64,000 nucleotides of DNA, from positions 248,001-312,000 of the forward strand of contig CBDBON010000001.1 of NCBI GenBank assembly GCA_965208395.1, written 5' to 3'. The first letter of the stretch is position 1. Each line of letters begins with the position of its first letter. Positions 25,561 to 34,264 of the stretch are shown here, piece by piece. Position numbers and translations under genes: made by a program. This stretch comes from CBDBON01 sp965208395. GTDB lineage: Bacteria > Chloroflexota > Dehalococcoidia > Lucifugimonadales > CBDBON01. The notes beneath the pieces were generated by a model. That model saw nothing but the letters and a program-made list of their open reading frames with translations. It made no database searches and had not been told where the DNA came from.

Positions 25561-26015
25561 AGCTACCTCCTAAGTGCAGCGCCACTCGGCGCTTTGCCTA
25601 TGACCCTAGCTTGATGGCAAAAGATAGTCGAGGGCTGACTAAAGCGTCAACAGGTGCGGCCCTAGTAAGAGCGCATTGAGCCTGTTTCGGAAGGCCGATG
25701 TTGTCAGCTCGCGCTGCCCCGAAGGCCTCTTGCAGAGGAAGGGGTGAAGGGCCAGGACGCCTCAACTCAGGTGAGACATAACGGAAGGAGCGCCGGCAGC
25801 CTGAGCTGATCCCATCGAGCGTCCCCGAGCGCGCCGAACACCGTCTGATCTGCTCACTCATTAGATAAGCATGCTGGTCACGGCCGACGAAGAAGTACAG
25901 ATCACTGCGATCCCGGCTACCACACAGCCCACCCGACTGAGGCCCTCGACGAATTAAGCCAGCAGGAATCTCAGCGCGTAGTCGACGCTGCGGGGGATGT
26001 AAGCGGGGCATCTAT
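25561..26015. other. Intergenic stretch without recognisable gene
   Basis: About 455 bases between the lipoprotein gene and the first operator of the binding-protein operon. An open frame on the minus strand (25598-26011) has no ribosome site and its translation, rich in Arg, Ser and Gly, shows no domain. Base composition drifts towards AT at the right end. Nothing functional is claimed. Confidence 0.5.
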
Positions 26016-26030
26016 TGAGATAGTATATCA
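26016..26030. promoter_or_regulatory. Operator-like near-palindrome, copy 1
   Basis: TGAGATAGTATATCA. It shares the TGAKAT-N3-RTATCA layout with 26120-26134 and 42872-42886. It lies 17 bases upstream of a TTGACA at 26047, so a bound protein would sit just before the -35. Confidence 0.55.
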
Positions 26031-26046
26031 GATATGTGACAAGAGG

Positions 26047-26077
26047 TTGACAACACTCACCCCACTCGATCTATACT
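26047..26077 (+). promoter_or_regulatory. Putative sigma-70-type promoter of the first binding-protein operon
   Basis: TTGACA (26047-26052) and TATACT (26072-26077) separated by 19 bases, about 95 bases before the start codon. Operator-like sites flank it on both sides. Spacing is two bases longer than ideal. Confidence 0.45.
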
Positions 26078-26119
26078 GGATACAGCTATGTTTCTGAGGC
26101 TGTTATTCAGCCTATTAGT

Positions 26120-26134
26120 TGAGATATAGTATCA
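26120..26134. promoter_or_regulatory. Operator-like near-palindrome, copy 2
   Basis: TGAGATATAGTATCA, downstream of the putative transcription start and 36 bases before the start codon. Placement fits repression, with copy 1 on the other side of the promoter. Confidence 0.5.
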
Positions 26135-26170
26135 AATAATTGTAAGGCACTGCGAAGGAGATCTCCGACA

Positions 26171-28633
26171 ATGGCAAAGAGAGGCCCGTGGATTCTAACG
26201 CTGCTCCTCTTGACCGTCGCCACTTTTCTGGCCTGTGGCGAGAGGGTAGTGGAAGTTGAGGTGCCCGTAGACCGGATAGTGGAAAAAGAGGTGCCAGTGG
26301 AAGTACAGGTGCCTCTCGTGAAGAACCTTATCGTCAACAATCTTCAGGAGTGCGCCGACACCTACGAGGAGGAGACTGACTACTTTCCCGATAAGACTGA
26401 AGCTGAATATGCCGAAGAGTGGCATGTTGAGTACTTCAACAACTACAAGGTGCTGACAGTCGATACCGACAGCAGCCCGGACTCGCAGAACAATATCAGC
26501 TATGTCTTGGTGCAATGCGGCACGCCGGCGCCGGAACTCTCCGGAGAGCTTGCAGATGCCATGGTTGTCGAGGTGCCGGTTAAGCGCTTCTGGGAAGGCG
26601 GAGGGGCGGTGTTCGCCGCATTGGATGCCCTTGGAGTCCTGGATTCACTCATCGGTGTAAATGTAAGGACTTCCGGTTCGCAGAATCACTTTCTGCCGGA
26701 TGTCATCGCTCGCGTGGCGCAGGATGCAGTTCACAAGGAGTCGAGCTATGGCGAAGATCTCGAACTGATCCTGGACGGCGACCCCGATGTCTACTTCCAG
26801 TACAACGGGGACGACTGGCGGAACAACGCTGTTGAGGTCGGTGTGCCTGCCATTCACTACTCACCCTTCTCGGAAGGCCCACTGGGTTCCGCCGAGCAGG
26901 TGAAGTTCGTATCACTGTTCTTTAACTTGGAAACCCGCGCCAACAGATACTTCGAACCGATTGCTGCAGAGTACAACAGGGTCAAAGAACTGGCCCAGAG
27001 CCAGGCTGAGTCCCCCTCCGTCCTGTTGGGGACTATTGCAAGCTCCGGCCAGTTTCAGAGCAGGAATCGCACTCGCCTCGAGTCGATACTGATCGAGGAC
27101 GCAGGGGGCAAACGTCCTCTGCTAACGGCCGTTGACCAAGGCTTGCTGGATGGCACCGCCCACCTGGGCTTCGGAGGAGTAGCCCTGGAGACCGCGCTGG
27201 AGTACGCTCAGGACGCTGAATACTGGTTCGAGTTGGCGTTCAGGCCGCGGGCCACCAATGTGCCTGAATACCTGGAGCGTAACGAGCTCAACTCGAGTTT
27301 CGCAGCGTTGGAACATGGCAACGCTTTCCACCGGTATGGGCGGGAAGTCGATTACCACAGCACCGGGGCCGTGCGTGTTGACATCCTGCTAAAGGACATC
27401 ATTAGCATCATCCACCCGAGTCTCCTGCCGACGCATCAGGTCGTGTTCCTGGACCGGATCGAAACAGCCGCTGACTTAGGAGTCATCGCGAGCAATCCGC
27501 AAGGACCGGTGGACGAATACACTGCAGGGGTGGACTACTTCCCCGATAAGGTCGATGTGAGATGGGCCAAGGACTGGACGGTCAGCTACCACGGAAACTA
27601 TAAGATCGTGCACATGGGGCCGGTTGGAGACGCCAATGCCGGAAGCAGGGAGACTTATGTGCTCGTTCAGAAGGGAACGCCTGCTCCTGAACTGACGGGC
27701 AATCTGTCTGGAGCGGATGTGATCGAGATACCCGTCGAGAGCGTGTTCGAAAATTCCGGTGGCGGGTCTGTAGTAACAGCTCTGGAACATCTGGGAGAAG
27801 CTGACGCTCTCATCGGCCTCGGCTACATACCATTTGGAGACTTCTCTCAGATTTCTCCTCAACTGGATGCTCGATACAAGTCGGAAGACTTTCTGGTTGT
27901 GTCATCGGATGAATGGGAGACCGTCGTAGATGCTGGTCCTGAGATAGTTGTCGTGCCCTTCAGCGCGACAGAAAGAACGACAGCCAGGGCACTGGGCCTC
28001 AACGCGGTGTTCTATAACTCCTATTGGGAAACTCCCTTGGGGTCTGCCGAGCACATTAAGTTCTGGTCGTTGTTCTTCAACAAGGAAAAACTGGCGAATG
28101 AACTGTTCACGCCTGTCGAAAGCGGGTATGTGGCTTTGGTTAAACAGGTAGCCGAGGCAACGTCCGCGGAGAGCCGGCCAACGGTAATGCACGGCTCGAT
28201 CAGCAACCGAAGCGGTTCCTGGTTCACTTTCGGTCCTGACAGAGTGGACTACCACCTCATCAGGGACGCCGGAGGGACCCCCGTTCTGATAGACGCCAAT
28301 TTGGCACAGGACGCCTTCGCGAGCATCTCCATGGAAGAGGCCATCGAAATCGGCGGTGAGGCTGACTTCTGGTGGAACTCCTCCTACGACGCTTTGGACA
28401 ATGGGGCGGATGGAAACGCTTGGGTGGCCCAGAATCCCCTGAATGCAGAAATTGCCGCTCTCGAGAATGGCACCGCCTTCCACATCTTCAAGCGTGGGGA
28501 GGACTACTATAAGACTGCTGTCAACTACAGGGCCGACCTTCTCCTGAGGGATCTGGTAAGTATCCTCTACCCTGAGCTGGTCCCGAATCACGAGACCCTC
28601 TGGCTGGAGCTTATAATCCCGCCTTCGCGATGA
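26171..28633 (+). CDS. Tandem two-domain iron/siderophore-type binding lipoprotein
   Basis: 820 residues. A signal peptide ends at LAC (Cys about residue 18), then a charged linker of repeating VEVPV/EKEVPV blocks. Two complete periplasmic-binding domains follow, about 60-430 and 440-820. Both contain the same landmarks in order: DYFPDK, a YVLVQ-x-GTPAPEL string, PLGSAE-x-KF followed by SLFFN, and a final ALE-x-GxAFH. The halves are clearly homologous but diverged, so the duplication is old. The family binds Fe-siderophore, heme or cobalamin for FecCD-type permeases. ATG 26171 follows AAGGAG. The ABC partners lie two and three genes downstream. Confidence 0.85.
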   Translation: MAKRGPWILTLLLLTVATFLACGERVVEVEVPVDRIVEKEVPVEVQVPLVKNLIVNNLQECADTYEEETDYFPDKTEAEYAEEWHVEYFNNYKVLTVDTDSSPDSQNNISYVLVQCGTPAPELSGELADAMVVEVPVKRFWEGGGAVFAALDALGVLDSLIGVNVRTSGSQNHFLPDVIARVAQDAVHKESSYGEDLELILDGDPDVYFQYNGDDWRNNAVEVGVPAIHYSPFSEGPLGSAEQVKFVSLFFNLETRANRYFEPIAAEYNRVKELAQSQAESPSVLLGTIASSGQFQSRNRTRLESILIEDAGGKRPLLTAVDQGLLDGTAHLGFGGVALETALEYAQDAEYWFELAFRPRATNVPEYLERNELNSSFAALEHGNAFHRYGREVDYHSTGAVRVDILLKDIISIIHPSLLPTHQVVFLDRIETAADLGVIASNPQGPVDEYTAGVDYFPDKVDVRWAKDWTVSYHGNYKIVHMGPVGDANAGSRETYVLVQKGTPAPELTGNLSGADVIEIPVESVFENSGGGSVVTALEHLGEADALIGLGYIPFGDFSQISPQLDARYKSEDFLVVSSDEWETVVDAGPEIVVVPFSATERTTARALGLNAVFYNSYWETPLGSAEHIKFWSLFFNKEKLANELFTPVESGYVALVKQVAEATSAESRPTVMHGSISNRSGSWFTFGPDRVDYHLIRDAGGTPVLIDANLAQDAFASISMEEAIEIGGEADFWWNSSYDALDNGADGNAWVAQNPLNAEIAALENGTAFHIFKRGEDYYKTAVNYRADLLLRDLVSILYPELVPNHETLWLELIIPPSR

Positions 28634-28651
28634 GGACCGGGGTCTCTTGCA

Positions 28652-29437
28652 GTGCCCTACGCAGATAACAATGGCGAGAGGATATATTACGATGTCCAGG
28701 GAGAAGGCACTCCGTTAGTCTTGCTTCACGGCTTTGGGGTGTCGGGAGACGCATGGCATACAGGCGGCCACGTAAACGCCCTGAGCGATGCGTTTCAGGT
28801 AATCACCTTGGACGCTCGCGGACACGGCAGGAGCGACAAACCGCATGATTTGTGCTCCTACGGTTTACGCAGGAGAGTTCAAGATGTTGTGTCCGTGCTC
28901 GACGAAGTTGGAGTGGCAACAGCCCACTTCCTGGGCTATTCACTTGGAGGCATCACCGGATTCGGGCTCAGCAAGTATGCCCACCAGCGATTCCGCTCGG
29001 TGATAGTGCTGGGCGCCCATCCGTATGCTGAAAGACTTCCCGCAGATTTCGAGGAGTGGGGTCAACGTTACATCGATTGCGGCGTGAAGGCCGCCATAGA
29101 GCGAAGAGAAGCTGAGTCTGGCCCTCTCCTCCATGAGCAGAAGGCCGAGTTGGAGGCCCGGGACTGGAAAGCTCTGGGCGCGGCACTTGTCGCCACGAGT
29201 AGAATCCAAGGATTGAGTGAGGGACTCTCACAGGGTCGGATACCCTATCTGTTGCTATGCGGGACGAGGGACGAAGACCACGACCTCGCCAGGCAGGCAG
29301 CGGCTGAGTTCCCCAGGGTTTCCTTCACGTCGCTGGAAGGACTTGACCATCACGAGAGTCGCTCTCGCCTGGATGTGCTCATACCAATCGTAAGGGAGTT
29401 CTTCGGCTTACGCACTGTGTCGACAGGACTCACGTGA
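28652..29437 (+). CDS. Alpha/beta hydrolase
   Basis: 261 residues from GTG 28652. LLHGFGVSGDAW (oxyanion loop), LDARGHGRSD, nucleophile elbow GYSLGG, and the C-terminal LEGLDHHES with the catalytic His. It sits inside an iron-uptake-type operon between the binding protein and the permease, with 18- and 1-base gaps. An esterase that opens an ester siderophore after uptake would fit, as Fes/IroE do, but there is no sequence proof; it has no signal peptide, so it acts in the cytoplasm. Confidence 0.88.
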   Translation: MPYADNNGERIYYDVQGEGTPLVLLHGFGVSGDAWHTGGHVNALSDAFQVITLDARGHGRSDKPHDLCSYGLRRRVQDVVSVLDEVGVATAHFLGYSLGGITGFGLSKYAHQRFRSVIVLGAHPYAERLPADFEEWGQRYIDCGVKAAIERREAESGPLLHEQKAELEARDWKALGAALVATSRIQGLSEGLSQGRIPYLLLCGTRDEDHDLARQAAAEFPRVSFTSLEGLDHHESRSRLDVLIPIVREFFGLRTVSTGLT

Positions 29438-29438
29438 A

Positions 29439-30569
29439 ATGAGCCTCCCCAGTGCGGCGACCTCAGCGCCTGCCGAACTCAAGAATGCCCCGGACTCTGA
29501 GGACGACCTCCTTGCCATTGACTCCGGAACTAGCGCGAAACGTCAACTGTCCATCTTCGTCCTGCTTGCGATTCTAGCCATAGCCGCGTTCGTGGTGTCC
29601 TTGAGCTGGTCCTCTGTCAACATCCCGGTCGATCAGGTGGTGACCATCCTGCTTGGGGACGAAGCCGAGAAAGGCTCATGGCAGACTATCGTCATGGACA
29701 TCCGGCTTCCAAGGGTCTTGACCGCCATGCTGGTCGGTACGGCTCTGGGGCTCGCGGGCCTGCAAATGCAGACCGTATTCAGGAACCCTCTTGCCAGTCC
29801 ATTCACCTTGGGAGTGTCGTCCGGTGCCAGCCTCGGCGTGGCGCTGGTCATTCTCATAAGTCCAACTTCAGCGGAGATATTCTCCGGTGTGGGCAGTGGC
29901 CTCTTTGACAATCTCGGAACAGTTGCCGGTGCAGCTCTCGGCGCCGCCGCGGTACTCGCGATTATGCTTCTGGTGGCCTCGAGAATAGGGGACATGGTAG
30001 TTGTGCTCCTGCTGGGCGTTGTAATGGCTTCGCTGATTGGGGCTATCGTGACCATCCTCGTCTTCTTCGCCAACGAACAGCAGACCAGGGAGTTCGTGGA
30101 GTGGGGTCTGGGAAGTTTCAATCGCGTTCGATGGGACGAGATGCCATTCCTTGCGGCTTCGATCGGAGTAGCGTTTGTACTGGCAGTTATCACAACCAAG
30201 CCCCTCAACGCCCTGCTCCTCGGAGAAGAGTATGCCCAGAGCATGGGGTTAAACGTGAAGTGGGCAAGAGTCGTCATCATGGGCAGCGCTTCCATCATGG
30301 CCGGGGCGGTTGTCGCATATGCCGGGCCTATTGGATTTCTTGGCATCGCTATTCCACACATTGCTCGCGGCGTATTCGGCACATCCGACCATCGTATCCT
30401 GGTCCCTGGTTCCATACTGGTCGGGGTAGTGATCGCATTAGCCTGCGGGATACTCGCCGAATTCCCAAATAGCAGCCTCAATCTGCCCATAAACGCTGCG
30501 ACAGCCTTATTTGGAGGCCCGGTAGCCATGTGGGTGCTGCTGAGAGCCAGAAGAGGTTTCGCACTTTGA
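29439..30569 (+). CDS. FecCD-type iron-siderophore ABC permease
   Basis: 376 residues with about nine or ten hydrophobic segments. DIRLPRVLTAMLVGTALGLAG, MQTVFRNPLASPFTLGVSSG, GLGSFNRVRWDEMPF and AYAGPIGFLGIAIPHIARGV are the hallmark FecCD/BtuC motifs. The long hydrophilic N-terminus (about 35 residues) is unusual. It is the only permease in this operon, so it probably works as a homodimer. It begins one base after the hydrolase stop and overlaps the ATPase start. Confidence 0.95.
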   Translation: MSLPSAATSAPAELKNAPDSEDDLLAIDSGTSAKRQLSIFVLLAILAIAAFVVSLSWSSVNIPVDQVVTILLGDEAEKGSWQTIVMDIRLPRVLTAMLVGTALGLAGLQMQTVFRNPLASPFTLGVSSGASLGVALVILISPTSAEIFSGVGSGLFDNLGTVAGAALGAAAVLAIMLLVASRIGDMVVVLLLGVVMASLIGAIVTILVFFANEQQTREFVEWGLGSFNRVRWDEMPFLAASIGVAFVLAVITTKPLNALLLGEEYAQSMGLNVKWARVVIMGSASIMAGAVVAYAGPIGFLGIAIPHIARGVFGTSDHRILVPGSILVGVVIALACGILAEFPNSSLNLPINAATALFGGPVAMWVLLRARRGFAL

Positions 30570-31594
30570 ACGAAGTTGCGCTGGCTGCCCTTTCTCTCTC
30601 CGTCGGGTACAGGGCAGGTCGGTCGAGTCGCAGTATCGTCTTGCAGGACGTAGACCTGGAGCTGCATCGAGGCGAGTTCGTATGCATGCTCGGTCCTAAC
30701 GGCGCGGGCAAATCAACCCTACTCAGGACCTTCGGCAAGATGCAGCCGCTGCTTGCCGGAAGCGTGGAGATTGGGGGGCGTAACATCGACCGTCTGAGCG
30801 GTCATGTACTCGCAAAGCTGTTGAGCGTTGTACTGACACAGCGTCTGACCGTCGGCCATCTGACGGCCTACGAATTGATCGGCCTTGGTCGCTATCCGTA
30901 CACCGGCTGGGCGGCAAGGCTAACGCCTCAAGACCACAGGATAGTCCGGTGGGCCATAGGCGCAACCCGCTCCCAAGATCTGGCGGCGCGTGACGTCTCC
31001 GAGCTGAGCGACGGGGAGCGCCAAAGGGTGATGATTGCGCGCGCCCTTGCTCAACAACCCGCGGTGATGCTGCTCGATGAACCTACTGCATTCCTGGACC
31101 TGCCTACTCGTGTCGAGATAACGGGCCTGTTGAAGCGATTGACCCGTGAGACAGGTCTGGCCGTTCTGATGTCCACGCATGACCTGGATTTGGCATTGAG
31201 GGCTGCCGACACTCTGTGGCTGATAACGTCTGACCAAAGGGTTGAACGCGGCGCGCCCGAAGACCTCATTCTGAGAGGAGCGCTGCAGTCCACATTTTCC
31301 AGCTCTGAGCTGTACTTCGACACCGACATCGGGGGCTTCAGGCCGCGCACCCCGGCCATAGGCAATGCTCTACTGGTTGCCGATGGTCTAGCTGGAAGGT
31401 GGATGCGCCGGGCTCTGGAACGTGAAGGATTCAGGGTTCTCGATAGCCGAGTTGCCGGTGAGACGATAGACGTTGAGATAGTCGCCGACGATTCGGCGGA
31501 AACACACACCTGGCAGTTGAAGATGGGCGGCGTAAATCTCCGCTATCCAGACATTGGCTCACTCATTGCTCGGGTCGCCAGCCTGAGCCGCTAA
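30566..31594 (+). CDS. FecE-type ABC transporter ATPase with C-terminal extension
   Basis: 342 residues from TTG 30566, overlapping the permease stop by four bases with AGAAGAGG upstream. Walker A GPNGAGKSTLLRTFGKMQPL, signature LSDGERQRVMIARAL (Asp in place of the usual second Gly), Walker B VMLLDEPTAFLDLP, and H-loop STHDLDLAL. About 85 residues beyond the usual end (RPRTPAIGNALLVADGLAGR onwards) may form a regulatory domain. It powers uptake through the preceding permease. Confidence 0.93.
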   Translation: MNEVALAALSLSVGYRAGRSSRSIVLQDVDLELHRGEFVCMLGPNGAGKSTLLRTFGKMQPLLAGSVEIGGRNIDRLSGHVLAKLLSVVLTQRLTVGHLTAYELIGLGRYPYTGWAARLTPQDHRIVRWAIGATRSQDLAARDVSELSDGERQRVMIARALAQQPAVMLLDEPTAFLDLPTRVEITGLLKRLTRETGLAVLMSTHDLDLALRAADTLWLITSDQRVERGAPEDLILRGALQSTFSSSELYFDTDIGGFRPRTPAIGNALLVADGLAGRWMRRALEREGFRVLDSRVAGETIDVEIVADDSAETHTWQLKMGGVNLRYPDIGSLIARVASLSR

Positions 31595-31829
31595 TGAACC
31601 GTGGATATAGGCCGGATGAGAGGGAATCGCCCTTTGGCTCGGCCGAGCTTGAAGTCGTGGAAACGCATGGCGCATCGCCCAGTCCTGTGAGGCCTTACGG
31701 ACCTTGACCGGTCGACCGGTTTATGGCCCAGCCTGAGTCCAGGCCGTTGTCGGTTCGTCAAGGAAGACAAGATCGGGGTCGCCGAAAGTGAACTGCTCCA
31801 ATCGGCGCCCCAGTCCTGGAACGGATCGA
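31595..31829. other. Intergenic stretch with a 14-base palindrome
   Basis: 235 bases between the ATPase gene and the convergent DUF1330 gene, with no gene seen. ACCGGTCGACCGGT, a perfect palindrome, occurs near 31709-31722 and might contribute to termination or binding. Confidence 0.35.
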
Positions 31830-32117
31830 CTAGACGCCCTCGACTATTATCACGCTGGCATTCGCGGCCTTCATCCTAATCGGCTTGATTTCGGCATACT
31901 CGGGTGAGGTCAGCCAGGCCCTCGCCTGCTCGATGCTGTCGAACTCAATCACAATGATGCGGTCAGGCACCCAGTCGCCGTCCATGACCTCAATCGCTCC
32001 ACCGCGCACCAGGTATCTCCCCCCGTGAGCCTCTACGGTCGGCCCAACCCGCTTGCGGAACTCGGCGAAGAGGGCTTGATCCTGAATCTCATCATGAATT
32101 ATCGCGTATCCTGCCAT
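31830..32117 (-). CDS. DUF1330-family small protein
   Basis: 95 residues from ATG 32117 with AAGGAG 8 bases before it. MAGYAIIHDEIQDQALFAEF, GGRYLVRGGAIEVMDGDW, IVIEFDSIEQARAWLTSPEY is the standard DUF1330 ferredoxin-like (dimeric alpha/beta barrel) pattern. Function is not established for the family. ATG 32123 is an alternative but too close to the ribosome site. Confidence 0.9.
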   Translation of the reverse strand: MAGYAIIHDEIQDQALFAEFRKRVGPTVEAHGGRYLVRGGAIEVMDGDWVPDRIIVIEFDSIEQARAWLTSPEYAEIKPIRMKAANASVIIVEGV

Positions 32118-32184
32118 GTCCATCTCTCCTTCTTTATTTCCGGGGTGTGTCTCCCTCAAATGGAACGTGACCGTATTTGGCGGG

Positions 32185-33831
32185 CTACCGCGAGCCCTCC
32201 ACCTGCACCGTGACGATGTCTATGCCGTGGTATTTCCGGTGGCGCACGGAGGACGCGTAGTGCCTAAGCAGCCAGAAGGACATCTCGTGTTCCTCCGGAA
32301 CCTCAACCTGTTCGTTCAGATGCGCCAGCCGGTCTTCGAGGTTCTCCTCGTCGAAGACCGCCATAAACTCCAGCTCCACCGCCTCGCCGGGGCGGGCAAT
32401 GATTATCAGACGCGGCACTCCATCGGCCCCGTGGTCACCACCGGTTTGCAGGAGACTGGACAGTGTCTCCTCGCCTGCGGCGCGAAGCCGCTCCGTCGAG
32501 GCATCGTTCCACCCGATTCTTGACGCAAGCTCGCCGAGGAACGCGTCGATCTTGGGCAGCGCGGTCATGTCCAGCGAGGTCTCCAGTCGCGTATATCGCG
32601 GGCTGGTCAGCTCGATGAACATGGTCATAAGGATCGCTGCCAAGATTCCGACGGTCAGCCCGTTGCCGAGTGACGCACCCCAAGTATCGCCCAACAGGTC
32701 TGTGAGGACGGCCTGACTCTCAAGTCCCACTCCGATCGAGAGGGCGACTCCCACCACCAAGGCCTTTCGGTGATCGAGCCCGTCCTGGACGACCATCTTC
32801 ATGCCCTCCACGAAGAGAAGGCCCATTATCATTAACAGGAAGGCCCCCATCACAGGGCTGGGAATAGTGAGCAGGACAGCCGCCGCCTTGGGCAGGAACG
32901 CAAGCAGGAGCAAGATTGTCCCGATCGCATACCCGACGCTGCGCGCTGCGACCCCGGTGAGCGTTATGAGCGTCACCACAGACGGCGTGTAGACTATTGT
33001 GGGCAGCGTCCCGGCGATTCCTGCCAGGAGGGTGCCCAGCCCGTTGGTATTGACGGCAGCCTGGACTAAGCGAAAGTCCGTTGCCTGCGGGGTGACCCGC
33101 GAGACCCGTTGGATTACGACGCCATCGCTGCTCATCTTGATGGCGACTACGAGACTCACAATCAGGAACGCGGGAAGGAGAGTCCAAAACTCCACTCCCG
33201 GGTTCAGATCGAGCCCCGGCCATGCGGCGATATCCGGCACATAGAGCCAGGGCGCCTCGATCACCCGTTCAGGGTCGTACAGTCCGAACAGAGCGGCTAC
33301 CGCGCAACCCGAAACTATTCCGATGAGCGGCGCCCATAGCCGCCATATTCCTGATGCCCGTATGGCCAGCATTACGGCGACTGCCAGCGTCACCGCCGCA
33401 ACAGCCGGCCCCGCACCAGTCGGCGCTCCATCGGGCGCCTCTCTCAGCCTCTCCATAGCGACCGCCATCACCGTGACCGCTATCAGCATGAGAGCTGCAC
33501 CGGAGACCACCGGCGTGATGACGCGCCTCAGCAGAGGGAGCCACTGGCCCAAAGCGAACTGGACCAGCGACGATACGACGATGAGGCTCACGAGCATGGG
33601 GAGCCCGCCGCCCGCCACTGCCAGGACAGCAACCGCAATGAAGTGGGGCCCGGCGCCGGTCATAAGCACGTGCCCCACTCCCAGCCTCCCGACGCGACCC
33701 GCCTGTAGAGCGGTCATGAGTCCGCCGATTGCCAGCGCCGAGAATATGGCCCACGACAGATAGTCCTCGCCCTGGCCGCCCGCTCGAACCATGATGGTCA
33801 CGAACAGGACCGTGTTAGCCAGGGCAAGCAC
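32185..33831 (-). CDS. NCS2-type (xanthine/uracil) permease with C-terminal cytosolic domain
   Basis: 548 residues from the first usable start (GTG 33831). About 12 hydrophobic segments to residue 430; NTNGLGTLLAGIAGTLPTIV and TIPSPVMGAFLLMIMGLLFV are the NCS2 core motifs. The last 110 residues (RIGWNDASTERLRAAGEETL ... SFWLLRHYASSVRHRKYHGI) are a soluble domain recalling degenerate HATPase/anti-sigma folds. The frame continues upstream as NEYIRYEPEDRCSPLLSIGV, which looks like genuine protein and includes most of TM1, but no ATG, GTG or TTG precedes it. So the true start is either non-standard (near 33909-33918) or lost. Confidence 0.8.
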   Translation of the reverse strand: MLALANTVLFVTIMVRAGGQGEDYLSWAIFSALAIGGLMTALQAGRVGRLGVGHVLMTGAGPHFIAVAVLAVAGGGLPMLVSLIVVSSLVQFALGQWLPLLRRVITPVVSGAALMLIAVTVMAVAMERLREAPDGAPTGAGPAVAAVTLAVAVMLAIRASGIWRLWAPLIGIVSGCAVAALFGLYDPERVIEAPWLYVPDIAAWPGLDLNPGVEFWTLLPAFLIVSLVVAIKMSSDGVVIQRVSRVTPQATDFRLVQAAVNTNGLGTLLAGIAGTLPTIVYTPSVVTLITLTGVAARSVGYAIGTILLLLAFLPKAAAVLLTIPSPVMGAFLLMIMGLLFVEGMKMVVQDGLDHRKALVVGVALSIGVGLESQAVLTDLLGDTWGASLGNGLTVGILAAILMTMFIELTSPRYTRLETSLDMTALPKIDAFLGELASRIGWNDASTERLRAAGEETLSSLLQTGGDHGADGVPRLIIIARPGEAVELEFMAVFDEENLEDRLAHLNEQVEVPEEHEMSFWLLRHYASSVRHRKYHGIDIVTVQVEGSR

Positions 33832-33918
33832 GACGCCCTGGAAGGCGACCCCAATCGACAGGAGTGGAGAGCACCGATCTTCCGGCTCGTAGCGGATGTA
33901 CTCGTTTACGCGTGCGAT

Positions 33919-34264
33919 CTTCGGCCTCTCAGCCCGGCGTTGCTCGACAGCTCGTGGGTATCATAGATGGAACGGCAGCCTGTTGCGAGTACCAGGAGGC
34001 GGGGATGAGTCGAGTGGATGACCCTGAAGCGCCCACTCCACCCATGAAGGTCCATATTTAGGTTGGGCCGATTCCGCACTTGTGCACGAGTATCGTTCTC
34101 GCGTGAATATGTGAAGCTCTCGACACATCTCCGGGTCATTCAGGCATGGTGCAGCCTGATGTCAGCGTTGGGCCACCACTCTGTCGCAATTCGCACGTGG
34201 GCGTACAACGGAGGCTCTGGAGCCTGCAGGAGGACCGTGGAAAGGTGGTGAGGAGCGGAGATGC
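33919..34264. other. Intergenic stretch without recognisable gene
   Basis: About 350 bases between the permease N-terminal region and the end of the leftward uptake operon. Short open frames here lack ribosome sites and recognisable domains. No terminator-like hairpin with a T-run was seen. Confidence 0.4.

Noticed and set aside
25598..26011. 137-codon minus-strand frame in the intergenic gap
   Set aside because: No ribosome site, no recognisable domain or hydrophobic pattern.
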